Below, piece by piece: positions 34,826-43,927 of a stretch of 64,000 bases of DNA. The notes under the pieces were generated by a model. It had not been told where the DNA came from. It did no database searches and saw nothing but the letters and a program-made list of their open reading frames with translations. The stretch lies in the NCBI RefSeq assembly GCF_002000085.1, contig NZ_MUZU01000015.1:16840-80839 (forward strand). Direction: 5' to 3'. How positions within the stretch are numbered: the first letter of the stretch is position 1; each line of letters starts with the position of its first letter. The position numbers and the translations under genes were made by a program. Source of the stretch: Pseudocolwellia agarivorans. GTDB lineage: Bacteria > Pseudomonadota > Gammaproteobacteria > Enterobacterales > Alteromonadaceae.

Positions 34826-36445
34826 TTAGACTTTAAATCCATTGGTTAATATTTGAAGGTTATTAGCCAAATCAGCTAAATGACTACTGACCTCGGCGAG
34901 CTCTTCCGATGCTTGATGTGTAACTTTGGTTGTAATACTAATATGGTCAACATGCGAGACTATTTCGCTTGCGACTGTAGACTGTTCATTCGTTGCTTGT
35001 GCGATATCACTTGTCATGGCATTAATTTGCTCAACTGACGAAGTTATAGCCGCAAGTGATTCCCCAGCTAGACTTACTTCTGATACACCTTTTTCAGCTA
35101 AGCTTCTTCCATTACTCATTGCCTCTACAGCTGAACGTGCTGCAATTTGCAGCTGCTCAATCGTTTTTTGAATTTCAGTAGTAGAATCTTGTGTTCTTGA
35201 CGCTAAAGTTCTCACTTCATCAGCAACAACAGCAAAACCACGACCTTGCTCACCAGCACGTGCTGCTTCAATTGCTGCATTTAACGCTAATAGATTGGTT
35301 TGATCTGCAATACCTTTAATAACATCTAAAACAGCACCAACCTGCTTACTATCATCATCTAGCTTATCAATCACAATGGATGAATTTTCTACTGTTTTAG
35401 CCAAAGAGTGTATTGTTTGTACTGTTTTCTCTACAACTATTGCCCCCTCTTTAGAAATACTTGAAGCCTTTGTTGAAGCTGATGAAGCTAAAGAAGCACT
35501 TTGAGCAACAGTTTTTACACTCATATTCATATTTTCTACAGCATCTTTTGTTTGTAAGGCTCCTTCTTGTTGCTCTAAAGTGATTTTATTGGTTTCTACG
35601 GCTGTAGTGCTCACTGAAATAGCCATTTCAGATAATGGGGAAGCTATATCGACCACTTGTTTGATTGTTGTCTGTAACTTATCCATAAATAAATTAAAAC
35701 AATGTACGAGTTGACCAATTTCGTCTTCTGTTTTAGCCGTTAAACGTACGGTTAAATCGCCCTCGCCTTCAGCTATATCTTTTAAGGAACTTACAACTTC
35801 AGCAATGGATGATTTAATACCTGAAATGATAGGAATAGCTGTACCAAATAATAATATTATGGTGATCACTCCCATAATAAACCCTATTGTTACCATGGAT
35901 TGAGCAGACTGGTTTGCTCGAAGAATTGTTTCTTCAAATTCGTGAACTTGTTCTGAATTAAAGTCATTAACTGTCGTTAGAATAAGCTCAAATGCCTGAT
36001 TCATACTCTTTCCTAATGTTGGTAACCTCTCAAAATCAGCTGTTTCATTTACCATACTTAACGAAAGTGATTTCGCTTGAGTATAGTAGTCATCAAATTC
36101 TGTTCTCATTTTTGTTTGGATATTTAAAAAACGGTCATTTGTAGCGCCGATCTTTGTGATCAATTCTTTAATTTTGATAGCTATTTCATCAGCATTGTGA
36201 ATACTGTCTTCATCTCCTGTTGTAACTGCTGAATTAAGGAGCTCTGATATTTTTACAATAGCTACCGAGACCTCCTTAGAATATTGAACAACAGGAAATT
36301 GAACATTTTTAGCATCTGAAAGAATATCTACATTTCCGTTCGCATTAAATGTTGAGAGCGTTAAGTAAATAACAAATGAAATCGTTCCTATTATAGGAAT
36401 TAGATAAATTTTTGCTGATACTGATAACGTTTTAAATAAATTCAT
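34826..36445 (-). CDS. methyl-accepting chemotaxis protein
   Basis: 539 residues. Membrane helix at about 12-32, a periplasmic helical-bundle domain, a second helix at about 184-208, HAMP (about 209-262, ending [14 protein letters not shown]) and the cytoplasmic signalling domain with the conserved hairpin tip [37 protein letters not shown]. It relays a periplasmic signal to CheA. It is the first gene of a unit with a porin and a PstS-like protein. The periplasmic domain has no recognisable ligand motif. Confidence 0.9.
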   Translation of the reverse strand: MNLFKTLSVSAKIYLIPIIGTISFVIYLTLSTFNANGNVDILSDAKNVQFPVVQYSKEVSVAIVKISELLNSAVTTGDEDSIHNADEIAIKIKELITKIGATNDRFLNIQTKMRTEFDDYYTQAKSLSLSMVNETADFERLPTLGKSMNQAFELILTTVNDFNSEQVHEFEETILRANQSAQSMVTIGFIMGVITIILLFGTAIPIISGIKSSIAEVVSSLKDIAEGEGDLTVRLTAKTEDEIGQLVHCFNLFMDKLQTTIKQVVDIASPLSEMAISVSTTAVETNKITLEQQEGALQTKDAVENMNMSVKTVAQSASLASSASTKASSISKEGAIVVEKTVQTIHSLAKTVENSSIVIDKLDDDSKQVGAVLDVIKGIADQTNLLALNAAIEAARAGEQGRGFAVVADEVRTLASRTQDSTTEIQKTIEQLQIAARSAVEAMSNGRSLAEKGVSEVSLAGESLAAITSSVEQINAMTSDIAQATNEQSTVASEIVSHVDHISITTKVTHQASEELAEVSSHLADLANNLQILTNGFKV

Positions 36446-36564
36446 ACTTAAACTTCCAAATAAACAATTAGTTTAAATGTAGTTCAATTTATCTAATTCA
36501 CAACGAAATGAAGAAATATATTAGCGGTAAGTTGAAAAGTTAAAATAATTTTTTAAAATAAAAA

Positions 36565-36581
36565 AGAGGCTAAAAGCCTCT
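36565..36581 (-). terminator. terminator of the methylcitrate operon
   Basis: AGAGGC (36565-36570) and GCCTCT (36576-36581) with loop TAAAA. On the minus strand the stem is followed by a long T-run. It lies about 55 bases after the prpF stop. Confidence 0.75.
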
Positions 36582-36637
36582 AAAACACTATGACTAATAA
36601 AGCTCATATAAAGGTTGTAAACAGTAACCATAACTGA

Positions 36638-37816
36638 CTAAAAGCTATCGCCCGGTACTCTAACGTAACCTTCCATTAAAATACGAGCACTTCTGCTCAT
36701 TATCGCTTTATTAACAATCCAACGGTTATCAACTAAACTCGCTTGGGCACCTACTTTTAATGTGCCCGATGGATGGCCGAAAGTTACTGATGAACAATGA
36801 CCACCACCGGCGGCTATGTTCACTAACGTTCCGGGAATAGCGGCAGCTGCACCAATGGCGACAGCGGCAGTCCCCATCATTGCATGATGCAGTTTCCCCA
36901 TTGATAATGCTCTCACATTTAAATCAATATCGGTTGTATTAATTTGCTTACCACTTGATGATTGATAGCTTTTAGCGGGTGAAACAATAGCAACTTTAGG
37001 AGTATGTTGTCGGGCTAGGGCTTCTGAAACATCCGTAATAAGCCCCATTTTTAAAGCGCCGTAAGCTCTAATTTTTTCAAAACGGGCTAATGTTTTTTCA
37101 TCATTATTTATATCATCTTGTAGCTCCGTTCCTGTAAAACCAAGATCTTCAGCATTTAAAAAAATAGTTGGAATACCAGCGCTGATCATAGTCACTTTAA
37201 AAGTACCTATCTCTGGGACTTCAAGTTCATCAACAACATTTCCAGTAGGAAACATAGCCTCACTAGGATCAACAGGTTCGATAAACTCTACGGGAACTTC
37301 CGCTGCTGGAAACGTTACCCCATCTAATTCAAAATCGCCGGTTTCTTGTACTTCACCATTTGTAATAGGTACTTGGGCTATAATGGTTTTCTTTATATTA
37401 GCTTGCCATATACGCACAGTACAAACACCATTTTCAGGTATTCTACCAGCATCAATTAATCCAGAATAAATAGCAAAAGAACCTACTGCTGCTGTTAAAT
37501 TACCGCAGTTACCGCTCCAGTCGACAAAGGCTTTGTCGATAGCGACTTGGCCAAATAAATAATCGACATCGTGATCAGCAAGCTCACTTTTAGCTACAAT
37601 AACGGTTTTACTCGTACTTGAAGTTGCACCACCCATACCATCTGTTTGTTTACCGTATGGATCCGGACTACCTATAACACGTAAAAGCATATTATCTCGT
37701 GCTTCACCCGCGACCTGACAACGTTCAGGTAAATCAGTTAAATTAAAAAAAACACCTTTCGATGTGCCGCCACGAATATAGGTAGCAGGAATTTTTACTT
37801 GAGGAACATTGGACAT
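36638..37816 (-). CDS. prpF: 2-methylaconitate cis-trans isomerase PrpF
   Basis: 392 residues from the ATG at 37814-37816, which has GGAGATAAAT upstream and gives the conserved start PQVKIPATYIRGGTSKGVFF; the longer frame is not used. Motifs SGNCGNLTAAVG and AAGGGHCSSVTFGHPSG belong to the PrpF family of diaminopimelate-epimerase fold. It isomerises the product of AcnD so that the methylcitrate route can go on to 2-methylisocitrate. It is the last gene of the operon, after acnD. Confidence 0.94.
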   Translation of the reverse strand: MSNVPQVKIPATYIRGGTSKGVFFNLTDLPERCQVAGEARDNMLLRVIGSPDPYGKQTDGMGGATSSTSKTVIVAKSELADHDVDYLFGQVAIDKAFVDWSGNCGNLTAAVGSFAIYSGLIDAGRIPENGVCTVRIWQANIKKTIIAQVPITNGEVQETGDFELDGVTFPAAEVPVEFIEPVDPSEAMFPTGNVVDELEVPEIGTFKVTMISAGIPTIFLNAEDLGFTGTELQDDINNDEKTLARFEKIRAYGALKMGLITDVSEALARQHTPKVAIVSPAKSYQSSSGKQINTTDIDLNVRALSMGKLHHAMMGTAAVAIGAAAAIPGTLVNIAAGGGHCSSVTFGHPSGTLKVGAQASLVDNRWIVNKAIMSRSARILMEGYVRVPGDSF

Positions 37817-38051
37817 ATTTATCTCCATACTTATTTTCCGCTTGCTAAAATGTGTTTTAACTTCGTTGAATAACGTCACATAGAAATCTATGCTCCTTTT
37901 ATTCGCCTTGTTAACTACATATTTAACCTTCGCGGTTTTCTATGATCTAATAAATCATTGCTAAACTAAAAAGCAGCAATTAGTTTTACCCATTTGCTGC
38001 TTTAATATAAATAACATCAAGTTTGATGTATAAGAGAGTTACATTAAGTTT

Positions 38052-38106
38052 GTTCTAGGCGGAAGCGCGGAGTTGACGAACGTCAATGAGCACTTCCAAC
38101 AACGAA
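38052..38106. repeat. long imperfect palindrome between acnD and prpF
   Basis: GTTCTAGGCGGAAG (38052-38065) faces CTTCC...GAAC (38093-38106), and the centre GTTGACG (38072-38078) pairs with CGTCAAT (38081-38087) around AA. The outer arms resemble those of the palindrome at 40836-40892 on the other side of acnD. A second small palindrome, GGTTAATTAACC, follows at 38111-38122. Confidence 0.5.
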
Positions 38107-38124
38107 CAAAGGTTAATTAACCTC

Positions 38125-40743
38125 TTAGCCGTTAGACTTTAAGAAATCGGTAGCAAACTTTTGCAATACCCCGCCGCCATTGTAAACGGAGACTTCTTCA
38201 GCTGTATCTAAACGACATTTAACTGGAATTTCAATGACTTCACCATTAGCTCTAGTCATGACAACAGTCATAGCTCCACTTGGTGCTGTCGTACCTTCAA
38301 CATCATAAGTTTCAGTACCGTCAATGCTATAAGTATTACGTGTATCACCATTAATAAATTCAAGCGGTAAAACCCCCATACCAATTAAATTAGTACGGTG
38401 AATACGTTCAAAACCTTCTGATACAATCACTTCAACACCTGCTAAACGAACACCTTTAGCTGCCCAATCACGTGATGAGCCTTGACCGTAATCAGCGCCA
38501 GCAATAATAATTAAAGGCTGTTTTCGTTCCATATAGGTTTCTATTGCTTCCCACATACGAGATTCAACACCTTCAGGCTCTATACGTGCTAATGAACCTT
38601 GTTTAACTTTGCCGCTTTCGTCTCGACACATTTCGTTGAACAGTTTAGGGTTAGCAAACGTTGCGCGTTGCGTTGTTTCATGATCACCACGGTGTGTTGC
38701 GTACGAGTTAAAATCTTCTACCGGTAATCCCATTTTATGAAGATAAGCCCCTGAAGCACTATTTAACTGAATAGCATTTGACGGTGATAAATGGTCTGTT
38801 GTGATATTGTCACCTAGCACAGCTAAAGGACGCATACCTTTCATAGTACGTTCGCCCGCTAATGCACCTTCCCAATAAGGAGGTCGACGAATATAAGTAC
38901 TTTTAAGATCCCAATCGTATAGCGGACTTTCAGCAGGCTCAAAAGCACCTAAGTCAAACATTGGGGTATAAATTTTCTTGAATTGTTCAGGTTTTACAGC
39001 AGATTTAACAATGGCATCTATTTCTTCATCTGATGGCCAAATGTCTTTTAAGGTAATGTCATTACCCTTTTGGTCTTGACCTAATACATCTTTTTCAATA
39101 TCAAAACGTATCGTTCCAGCTAATGCATAAGCAACAACTAATGGTGGCGATGCTAAAAAAGCTTGTTTAGCGTGGGGATGAATACGCCCATCAAAATTAC
39201 GATTACCTGATAATACCGCAGTTGAGTATAGGTCGCGGTCAATAATCTCTTGTTGAATTTTAGGATCTAATGCTCCCGACATGCCGTTACACGTAGTACA
39301 AGCGTAACCTACAATACCAAAGCCTAGTTTTTCCATTTCTGATAATAAACCAGCTTCTTCTAAGTAAAGTTTTGCTACTTTTGAACCGGGTGCAAATGAA
39401 GACTTAACCCAAGGTTTACGAACCAAACCTAATTCGTTAGCACGCTTTGCAATTAAACCAGCAGCCACAACATTACGTGGATTAGAGGTATTTGTACAAG
39501 ACGTTATAGCCGCAATAATTACCGCGCCGTCTGGCATTTCGCCATTGGCTTCTTGCGCTTTACAGGCATCTAAGTTTTTAGCAATATCTTTAGATACAAG
39601 ATCTGCCGTTGCTAAACGACGATGTGGATTAGATGGGCCCGCTAAATTACGACATACGGTAGATAAATCAAATTCAATAACACGTGGATATTGAGCTTCA
39701 ACTAAATCGTCGGCCCATAGTCCTGTATGTTTTGCGTATGTTTCAACTAATTCGACTTGTTCAGGCTCACGACCTGTTAACTTTAAGTAATCAATAGTTT
39801 GTTGATCTATGTAGAACATACCTGCTGATGCACCATATTCAGGTGTCATGTTTGAGATAGTTGCACGGTCACCAATGGTTAAATCTGTTGTCCCTTCTCC
39901 AAAAAATTCTAAATAACTAGAAACCACTTTTTGATTACGTAAAAACTCAGTGATAGCAAGTACCATATCTGTTGCCGTAATGCCTGGCGCACGTTTACCT
40001 ACTAGTTTTACACCAATAATATCAGGTAATCGCATCATAGATGGACGACCCAGCATAACGGTTTCAGCTTCTAAACCACCAACACCGATAGCAATAACAC
40101 CTAAAGCATCAACATGTGGCGTATGTGAATCAGTACCCACACAAGTATCAGGAAAAGCAACACCGTCACGCAATTGAATAACAGGCGACATTTTTTCTAA
40201 ATTAATTTGATGCATAATGCCGTTACCCGCAGGAATAACATCAACATTTTTGAAAGCGGTTTTGCTCCACTCAATAAATTTAAAGCGGTCTTTGTTACGG
40301 CGATCTTCTATATCACGGTTTTTTTGAAAGGCATCAGAGTCAAAACCCGGAGCTTCCACGGCAAGTGAATGATCTACAATGAGCTGAGTGGGTACAACAG
40401 GATTAACCTTAGACGGATCACCACCTTGTTCAGCAATCGCATCACGTAAACCCGCAAGATCAACCAATGCTGTTTGACCTAAAATATCATGACAAACAAC
40501 TCGTGCAGGATACCAAGGAAAATCAAGTTCTTGTTTGCTTTCTATAAGCTGTTTTAACGAATCAGTTAGTGTTGCTGGGTCACATCTACGTACTAACTGC
40601 TCAGCTAATACACGAGAGGTGTAAGGTAGCTTGGCGTAGCTACCTGGAGTAATTGCTTCAACCGCTTCACGCGTATCAAAAAAATCAATGTTAACGCCGT
40701 TTACTTTATAGCCAGGCAACGGCTTGCGATAATCGTAATTCAT
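38125..40743 (-). CDS. acnD: Fe/S-dependent 2-methylisocitrate dehydratase AcnD
   Basis: 872 residues, aconitase superfamily. The 4Fe-4S cysteines lie in SCTNTSNPRN and GYACTTCNGMSG. DTCVGTDSHTPHVD and AGADYGQGSSRDWAAKG are active-site segments. The AcnD type, in an operon with prpF, replaces the iron-free PrpD in many marine bacteria. It dehydrates 2-methylcitrate to a 2-methylaconitate isomer that PrpF converts. It is flanked on both sides by related palindromes. Confidence 0.94.
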   Translation of the reverse strand: MNYDYRKPLPGYKVNGVNIDFFDTREAVEAITPGSYAKLPYTSRVLAEQLVRRCDPATLTDSLKQLIESKQELDFPWYPARVVCHDILGQTALVDLAGLRDAIAEQGGDPSKVNPVVPTQLIVDHSLAVEAPGFDSDAFQKNRDIEDRRNKDRFKFIEWSKTAFKNVDVIPAGNGIMHQINLEKMSPVIQLRDGVAFPDTCVGTDSHTPHVDALGVIAIGVGGLEAETVMLGRPSMMRLPDIIGVKLVGKRAPGITATDMVLAITEFLRNQKVVSSYLEFFGEGTTDLTIGDRATISNMTPEYGASAGMFYIDQQTIDYLKLTGREPEQVELVETYAKHTGLWADDLVEAQYPRVIEFDLSTVCRNLAGPSNPHRRLATADLVSKDIAKNLDACKAQEANGEMPDGAVIIAAITSCTNTSNPRNVVAAGLIAKRANELGLVRKPWVKSSFAPGSKVAKLYLEEAGLLSEMEKLGFGIVGYACTTCNGMSGALDPKIQQEIIDRDLYSTAVLSGNRNFDGRIHPHAKQAFLASPPLVVAYALAGTIRFDIEKDVLGQDQKGNDITLKDIWPSDEEIDAIVKSAVKPEQFKKIYTPMFDLGAFEPAESPLYDWDLKSTYIRRPPYWEGALAGERTMKGMRPLAVLGDNITTDHLSPSNAIQLNSASGAYLHKMGLPVEDFNSYATHRGDHETTQRATFANPKLFNEMCRDESGKVKQGSLARIEPEGVESRMWEAIETYMERKQPLIIIAGADYGQGSSRDWAAKGVRLAGVEVIVSEGFERIHRTNLIGMGVLPLEFINGDTRNTYSIDGTETYDVEGTTAPSGAMTVVMTRANGEVIEIPVKCRLDTAEEVSVYNGGGVLQKFATDFLKSNG

Positions 40744-40835
40744 AGTTTATTCCACTTTTTATAAGGGAAAAGAAGTGAGGTAAACTATCACTTAATACAC
40801 TCCCCCTATTAATATATTCGAGTTATTGACTATTA

Positions 40836-40892
40836 GTTCAAGGCAGAATGTTCGACGCATAGTTTTTCCTATGCGAGAACATTCTAACGAAA
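40836..40892. repeat. long palindrome between prpC and acnD
   Basis: AGAATGTT (40845-40852) pairs with AACATTCT (40878-40885) and CGCATAG (40856-40862) with CTATGCG (40869-40875). The outer left arm GTTCAAGGCAGAA and the right end TTCTAACGAAAA resemble the arms of the element at 38052-38106. It may be an RNA hairpin that tunes expression or stability between operon genes, or a member of a repeat family. Confidence 0.55.
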
Positions 40893-40917
40893 ACCTTATG
40901 AAAAATAACCAGTCAAA

Positions 40918-42042
40918 TTACCTTTCAGATATAGCAACAACCTTACGTGGCTCTGCTCCTGTATAATCAGCACTCGGACGAATAATACGGTTATTAACAC
41001 GTTGCTCCATTACATGAGCTGCCCAGCCAGTTAAGCGCGAACATACAAAAATTGGCGTAAATAACTTAGTTGGAATGCCCATATAGTTATAAGTTGACGC
41101 ATGGAAAAAATCAGCATTACAAAATAGCTTTTTGGTGTCCCACATAAACTCTTCACACGCTACAGAAATATCGTATAAAGAAGTATCACCATTTTCAGCG
41201 GCTAGCTTTTCAGACCATGCCTTGATCACTACATTACGAGGATCAGAAGTACGGTAGATAGCGTGACCAAAGCCCATTATTTTTTCTTTACGCTCTAACA
41301 TGCCAGCCATTTGTTCTTTAGCATCGGCTGGAGATTTGAACTTAAGGATCATATCCATAGCAGCTTCGTTAGCCCCACCGTGAAGTGGGCCACGTAAAGT
41401 ACCAATAGCACCTGTGATACATGAAAACATGTCTGATAATGTTGAGGCACATACGCGTGCGGTAAAAGTAGAAGCGTTAAATTCGTGTTCTGCATATAAA
41501 ATTAATGAGACATCCATTACACGTTTATGCTGCTCTGAAGGTTCTTTTTGGTTTAATAAACGTAAGAAATGACCACCTAATGAATCTTCATCAGTCATAC
41601 AATCAATTTCTACACCATCGTGGGAGTATTTATACCAGTAACACATAATCGCAGGGAAAGCCGCAAGTAAACGATTTGCAGCACGACGTGCTTCAGAAAA
41701 GTCACTTTCTGGTTCAATATTACCTAAAATAGAACAACCCGTACGCATAACATCCATAGGATGAGTTTCTTTAGGAATAAGTTTTAATACTGATTTTACC
41801 GCTTCAGGTAAATCACGCATGGTTTTTAATTCAGCTTTATAAGCATCTAATTGTGCTTGATTAGGTAATTCGCCGTTAAAAAGTAAATAGGCTACTTCTT
41901 CAAACGTTGAGTTTTCAGCAAGATCAGCAACATCATAACCACAATACGTTAAACCACTTCCTGATTTACCCACTGTACATAATTTTGTTTCGCCAGCACT
42001 CTGACCACGTAAACCTGCACCACTTAATTTCTTATCTACCAT
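40918..42042 (-). CDS. prpC: 2-methylcitrate synthase PrpC
   Basis: 374 residues, citrate-synthase fold. Conserved active-site regions are GGANEAAMDMI, MGFGHAIYRTSDPRN and CNADFFHASTYNYMGIP. It condenses propionyl-CoA with oxaloacetate. AAGGAA lies before the ATG. It follows prpB and precedes acnD in the operon, separated from acnD by a 174-base gap that holds a palindrome. Confidence 0.95.
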   Translation of the reverse strand: MVDKKLSGAGLRGQSAGETKLCTVGKSGSGLTYCGYDVADLAENSTFEEVAYLLFNGELPNQAQLDAYKAELKTMRDLPEAVKSVLKLIPKETHPMDVMRTGCSILGNIEPESDFSEARRAANRLLAAFPAIMCYWYKYSHDGVEIDCMTDEDSLGGHFLRLLNQKEPSEQHKRVMDVSLILYAEHEFNASTFTARVCASTLSDMFSCITGAIGTLRGPLHGGANEAAMDMILKFKSPADAKEQMAGMLERKEKIMGFGHAIYRTSDPRNVVIKAWSEKLAAENGDTSLYDISVACEEFMWDTKKLFCNADFFHASTYNYMGIPTKLFTPIFVCSRLTGWAAHVMEQRVNNRIIRPSADYTGAEPRKVVAISER

Positions 42043-42122
42043 AATATGTTCCTTAACTAACTTGTTGTATCAGTAATTTTTAATCGTTATTTTCAAATTG
42101 TAATTTGAATTATTTATTGTTT

Positions 42123-43013
42123 TTATTTGTTTTTGCCTTCAGCAAATAGGCTATCTAGCTTTTGTTCGTAATCGTGATAGCCAAGGTAATCGTATAAATC
42201 CATACGTGTTTGCATATTGTCGATTTCAGCTTTTTGGTCGCCATCAGCTAATAATGTTTTATAAACCGATTCTGCAGCTTTATTCATTGCTCTAAAAGCA
42301 GATAAAGGATAAAGCACCATGGCACAGCCCCACTCACCTAGTTGTTCTTTATTCCAAAGCTCTGTTTGCCCAAACTCTGTAATATTAGCAAGTAGTGGAA
42401 CATCTAATGCTTCTGAAAAGGCACGATAATGCTCTTCTGTTTTTATTGCTTCAGCAAAAATACCATCAGCACCTGCGGCTACATAAGCTTTAGCTCTTTC
42501 TATTGCTGATTCTAAGCCTTCTTGTGCGAATGCATCTGTACGCGCCATAATAAAAAAATCTGGGTCAGTTCGTGCATCAACAGCCGCTTTGATACGGTCT
42601 ACCATTTCTTCAATTGAAACAATTTCTTTATTTGGACGATGGCCACAACGCTTTTGAGCTACTTGATCTTCAAGATGAACCGCCGCCGCTCCCGCTTTTT
42701 CCATATCACGAACAGTTTTAGCAATATTAAAAGCGCCACCCCAGCCTGTATCAATATCAACAAGTAAAGGTAAGCTTGATGCCGACGTTATACGTTGTAC
42801 ATCTGCAATAACATCATTTAACGATGTCATGCCTAAATCGGGTAACCCGTAAGAAGCATTAGCAACACCACCACCAGAAAGGTAAATAGCTTGATGCCCT
42901 AACTTTTCTGCCATCATGGCACAATAAGCATTGATGGTTCCCACCACTTGTAGTGGTTTATTGTTTTGTAATGCTTGTCTAAATTTTTTACCTGGTGATT
43001 GTATTAAAGTCAT
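42123..43013 (-). CDS. prpB: 2-methylisocitrate lyase PrpB
   Basis: 296 residues from the ATG at 43011-43013, which has GGGGATAAAT upstream (four codons into the open frame). Isocitrate-lyase superfamily with [29 protein letters not shown] (catalytic Cys in KRCGH) and [10 protein letters not shown]. It splits 2-methylisocitrate to pyruvate and succinate, the last step of the cycle. It is the first enzyme gene after the GntR regulator, 32 bases downstream. Confidence 0.95.
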   Translation of the reverse strand: MTLIQSPGKKFRQALQNNKPLQVVGTINAYCAMMAEKLGHQAIYLSGGGVANASYGLPDLGMTSLNDVIADVQRITSASSLPLLVDIDTGWGGAFNIAKTVRDMEKAGAAAVHLEDQVAQKRCGHRPNKEIVSIEEMVDRIKAAVDARTDPDFFIMARTDAFAQEGLESAIERAKAYVAAGADGIFAEAIKTEEHYRAFSEALDVPLLANITEFGQTELWNKEQLGEWGCAMVLYPLSAFRAMNKAAESVYKTLLADGDQKAEIDNMQTRMDLYDYLGYHDYEQKLDSLFAEGKNK

Positions 43014-43045
43014 ATTTATCCCCATTTTAATAAATGAATAGTTAA

Positions 43046-43741
43046 TTAAATCTGTTCGGCTATTTTTCTTTCGATATTTTTACGAGAAGCTGCAATGTGG
43101 CGACGCATTAAAAATTCGGCTAGTTCACCGTCCCTGTCTGCGATTGCTTGAATAATTTGAGAGTGCTCTTGAAAAGCACGTGTTGCTCTTGAGCTTTTCA
43201 TACCAAATTGAATACGGTACATACGAACCAGATGGTATAACTGGCCGCAAAGAATATTAATAAGCTGTTGGTTGTGACTACCTAGAATTATTTTGTAATG
43301 GAAATCCACATCTCCTTCTTCTTGGTAATAAGAAATACCATCTTTTAGATCTTGTTGCTTACCATGCTCTTCTAACATTTCTCGCATGCTAACAATTTCG
43401 TCATCAGTCATGTTCATTGCAGCTTGTCTACACGCCATGCCTTCTAGCGCTTCACGTGTAATATAGAGCTCTAACAATCCTTCAATTGAACAATCTACAA
43501 CACGTGAACCTACATTGGCTTTGCGTTCAATTAAGTGACATTTTTCTAATCGATTCAATGCTTCGCGCAAAGTAGAACGACTAATTTCAAACTTCTTAGC
43601 GAGTTCAGGCTCACTTATTTTACTGCCTGCTCGTATCTTCCCACTTACAATTTGATGGAGAAGCTGCTCGTAAACTTTATCAGCAGTAGTTACTGGAGCT
43701 AAGTGTGTTGGATTTTTTAAAGGTACAAAATCTAAAGACAT
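43046..43741 (-). CDS. GntR-family (FadR/FCD) regulator of the methylcitrate operon
   Basis: 231 residues. N-terminal winged helix-turn-helix (about 20-85: [21 protein letters not shown], then [24 protein letters not shown]) and a C-terminal all-helical FCD ligand domain (about 95-225). Its ATG at 43739-43741 overlaps no other gene, and no clear ribosome site precedes it. It is co-transcribed with prpBC-acnD-prpF. Two GTCGAC palindromes flank its promoter, so it probably represses its own operon and responds to a methylcitrate intermediate (inference). Confidence 0.88.
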   Translation of the reverse strand: MSLDFVPLKNPTHLAPVTTADKVYEQLLHQIVSGKIRAGSKISEPELAKKFEISRSTLREALNRLEKCHLIERKANVGSRVVDCSIEGLLELYITREALEGMACRQAAMNMTDDEIVSMREMLEEHGKQQDLKDGISYYQEEGDVDFHYKIILGSHNQQLINILCGQLYHLVRMYRIQFGMKSSRATRAFQEHSQIIQAIADRDGELAEFLMRRHIAASRKNIERKIAEQI

Positions 43742-43743
43742 AA

Positions 43744-43828
43744 AATTGTCGACATATTTTATTGAATGGTAGGATTATAGGCGATAAATAAAATAGATCA
43801 ACCATAAGCAACAAATATTGTCGACAAT
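43744..43828 (-). promoter_or_regulatory. promoter and two operators of the prp operon
   Basis: On the minus strand a -35 TTGATC (43796-43801), a 16-base spacer and a -10 TATAAT (43774-43779) form a strong promoter. ATTGTCGACAAT (43817-43828) is a perfect 12-bp palindrome upstream of the -35. AATTGTCGACATATTT (43744-43759) lies between the start point and the start codon. Sites of this kind fit FadR-subfamily GntR proteins; binding to both would block the promoter. Confidence 0.6.
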
Positions 43829-43927
43829 TACACAAAGATAATAAAAATAAAGTTCTATAAGCCATATTGGCTACCAAAAGAAAGGATAATAAATAAGAAG
43901 ATAAAACATTAAAATAAAGAAGATAAA

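Noticed and set aside
38052..38106. integron attC-like site
   Set aside because: The palindrome has a loose resemblance in shape, but the required RYYYAAC and GTTRRRY core sites are not present and no cassette or integrase is nearby.
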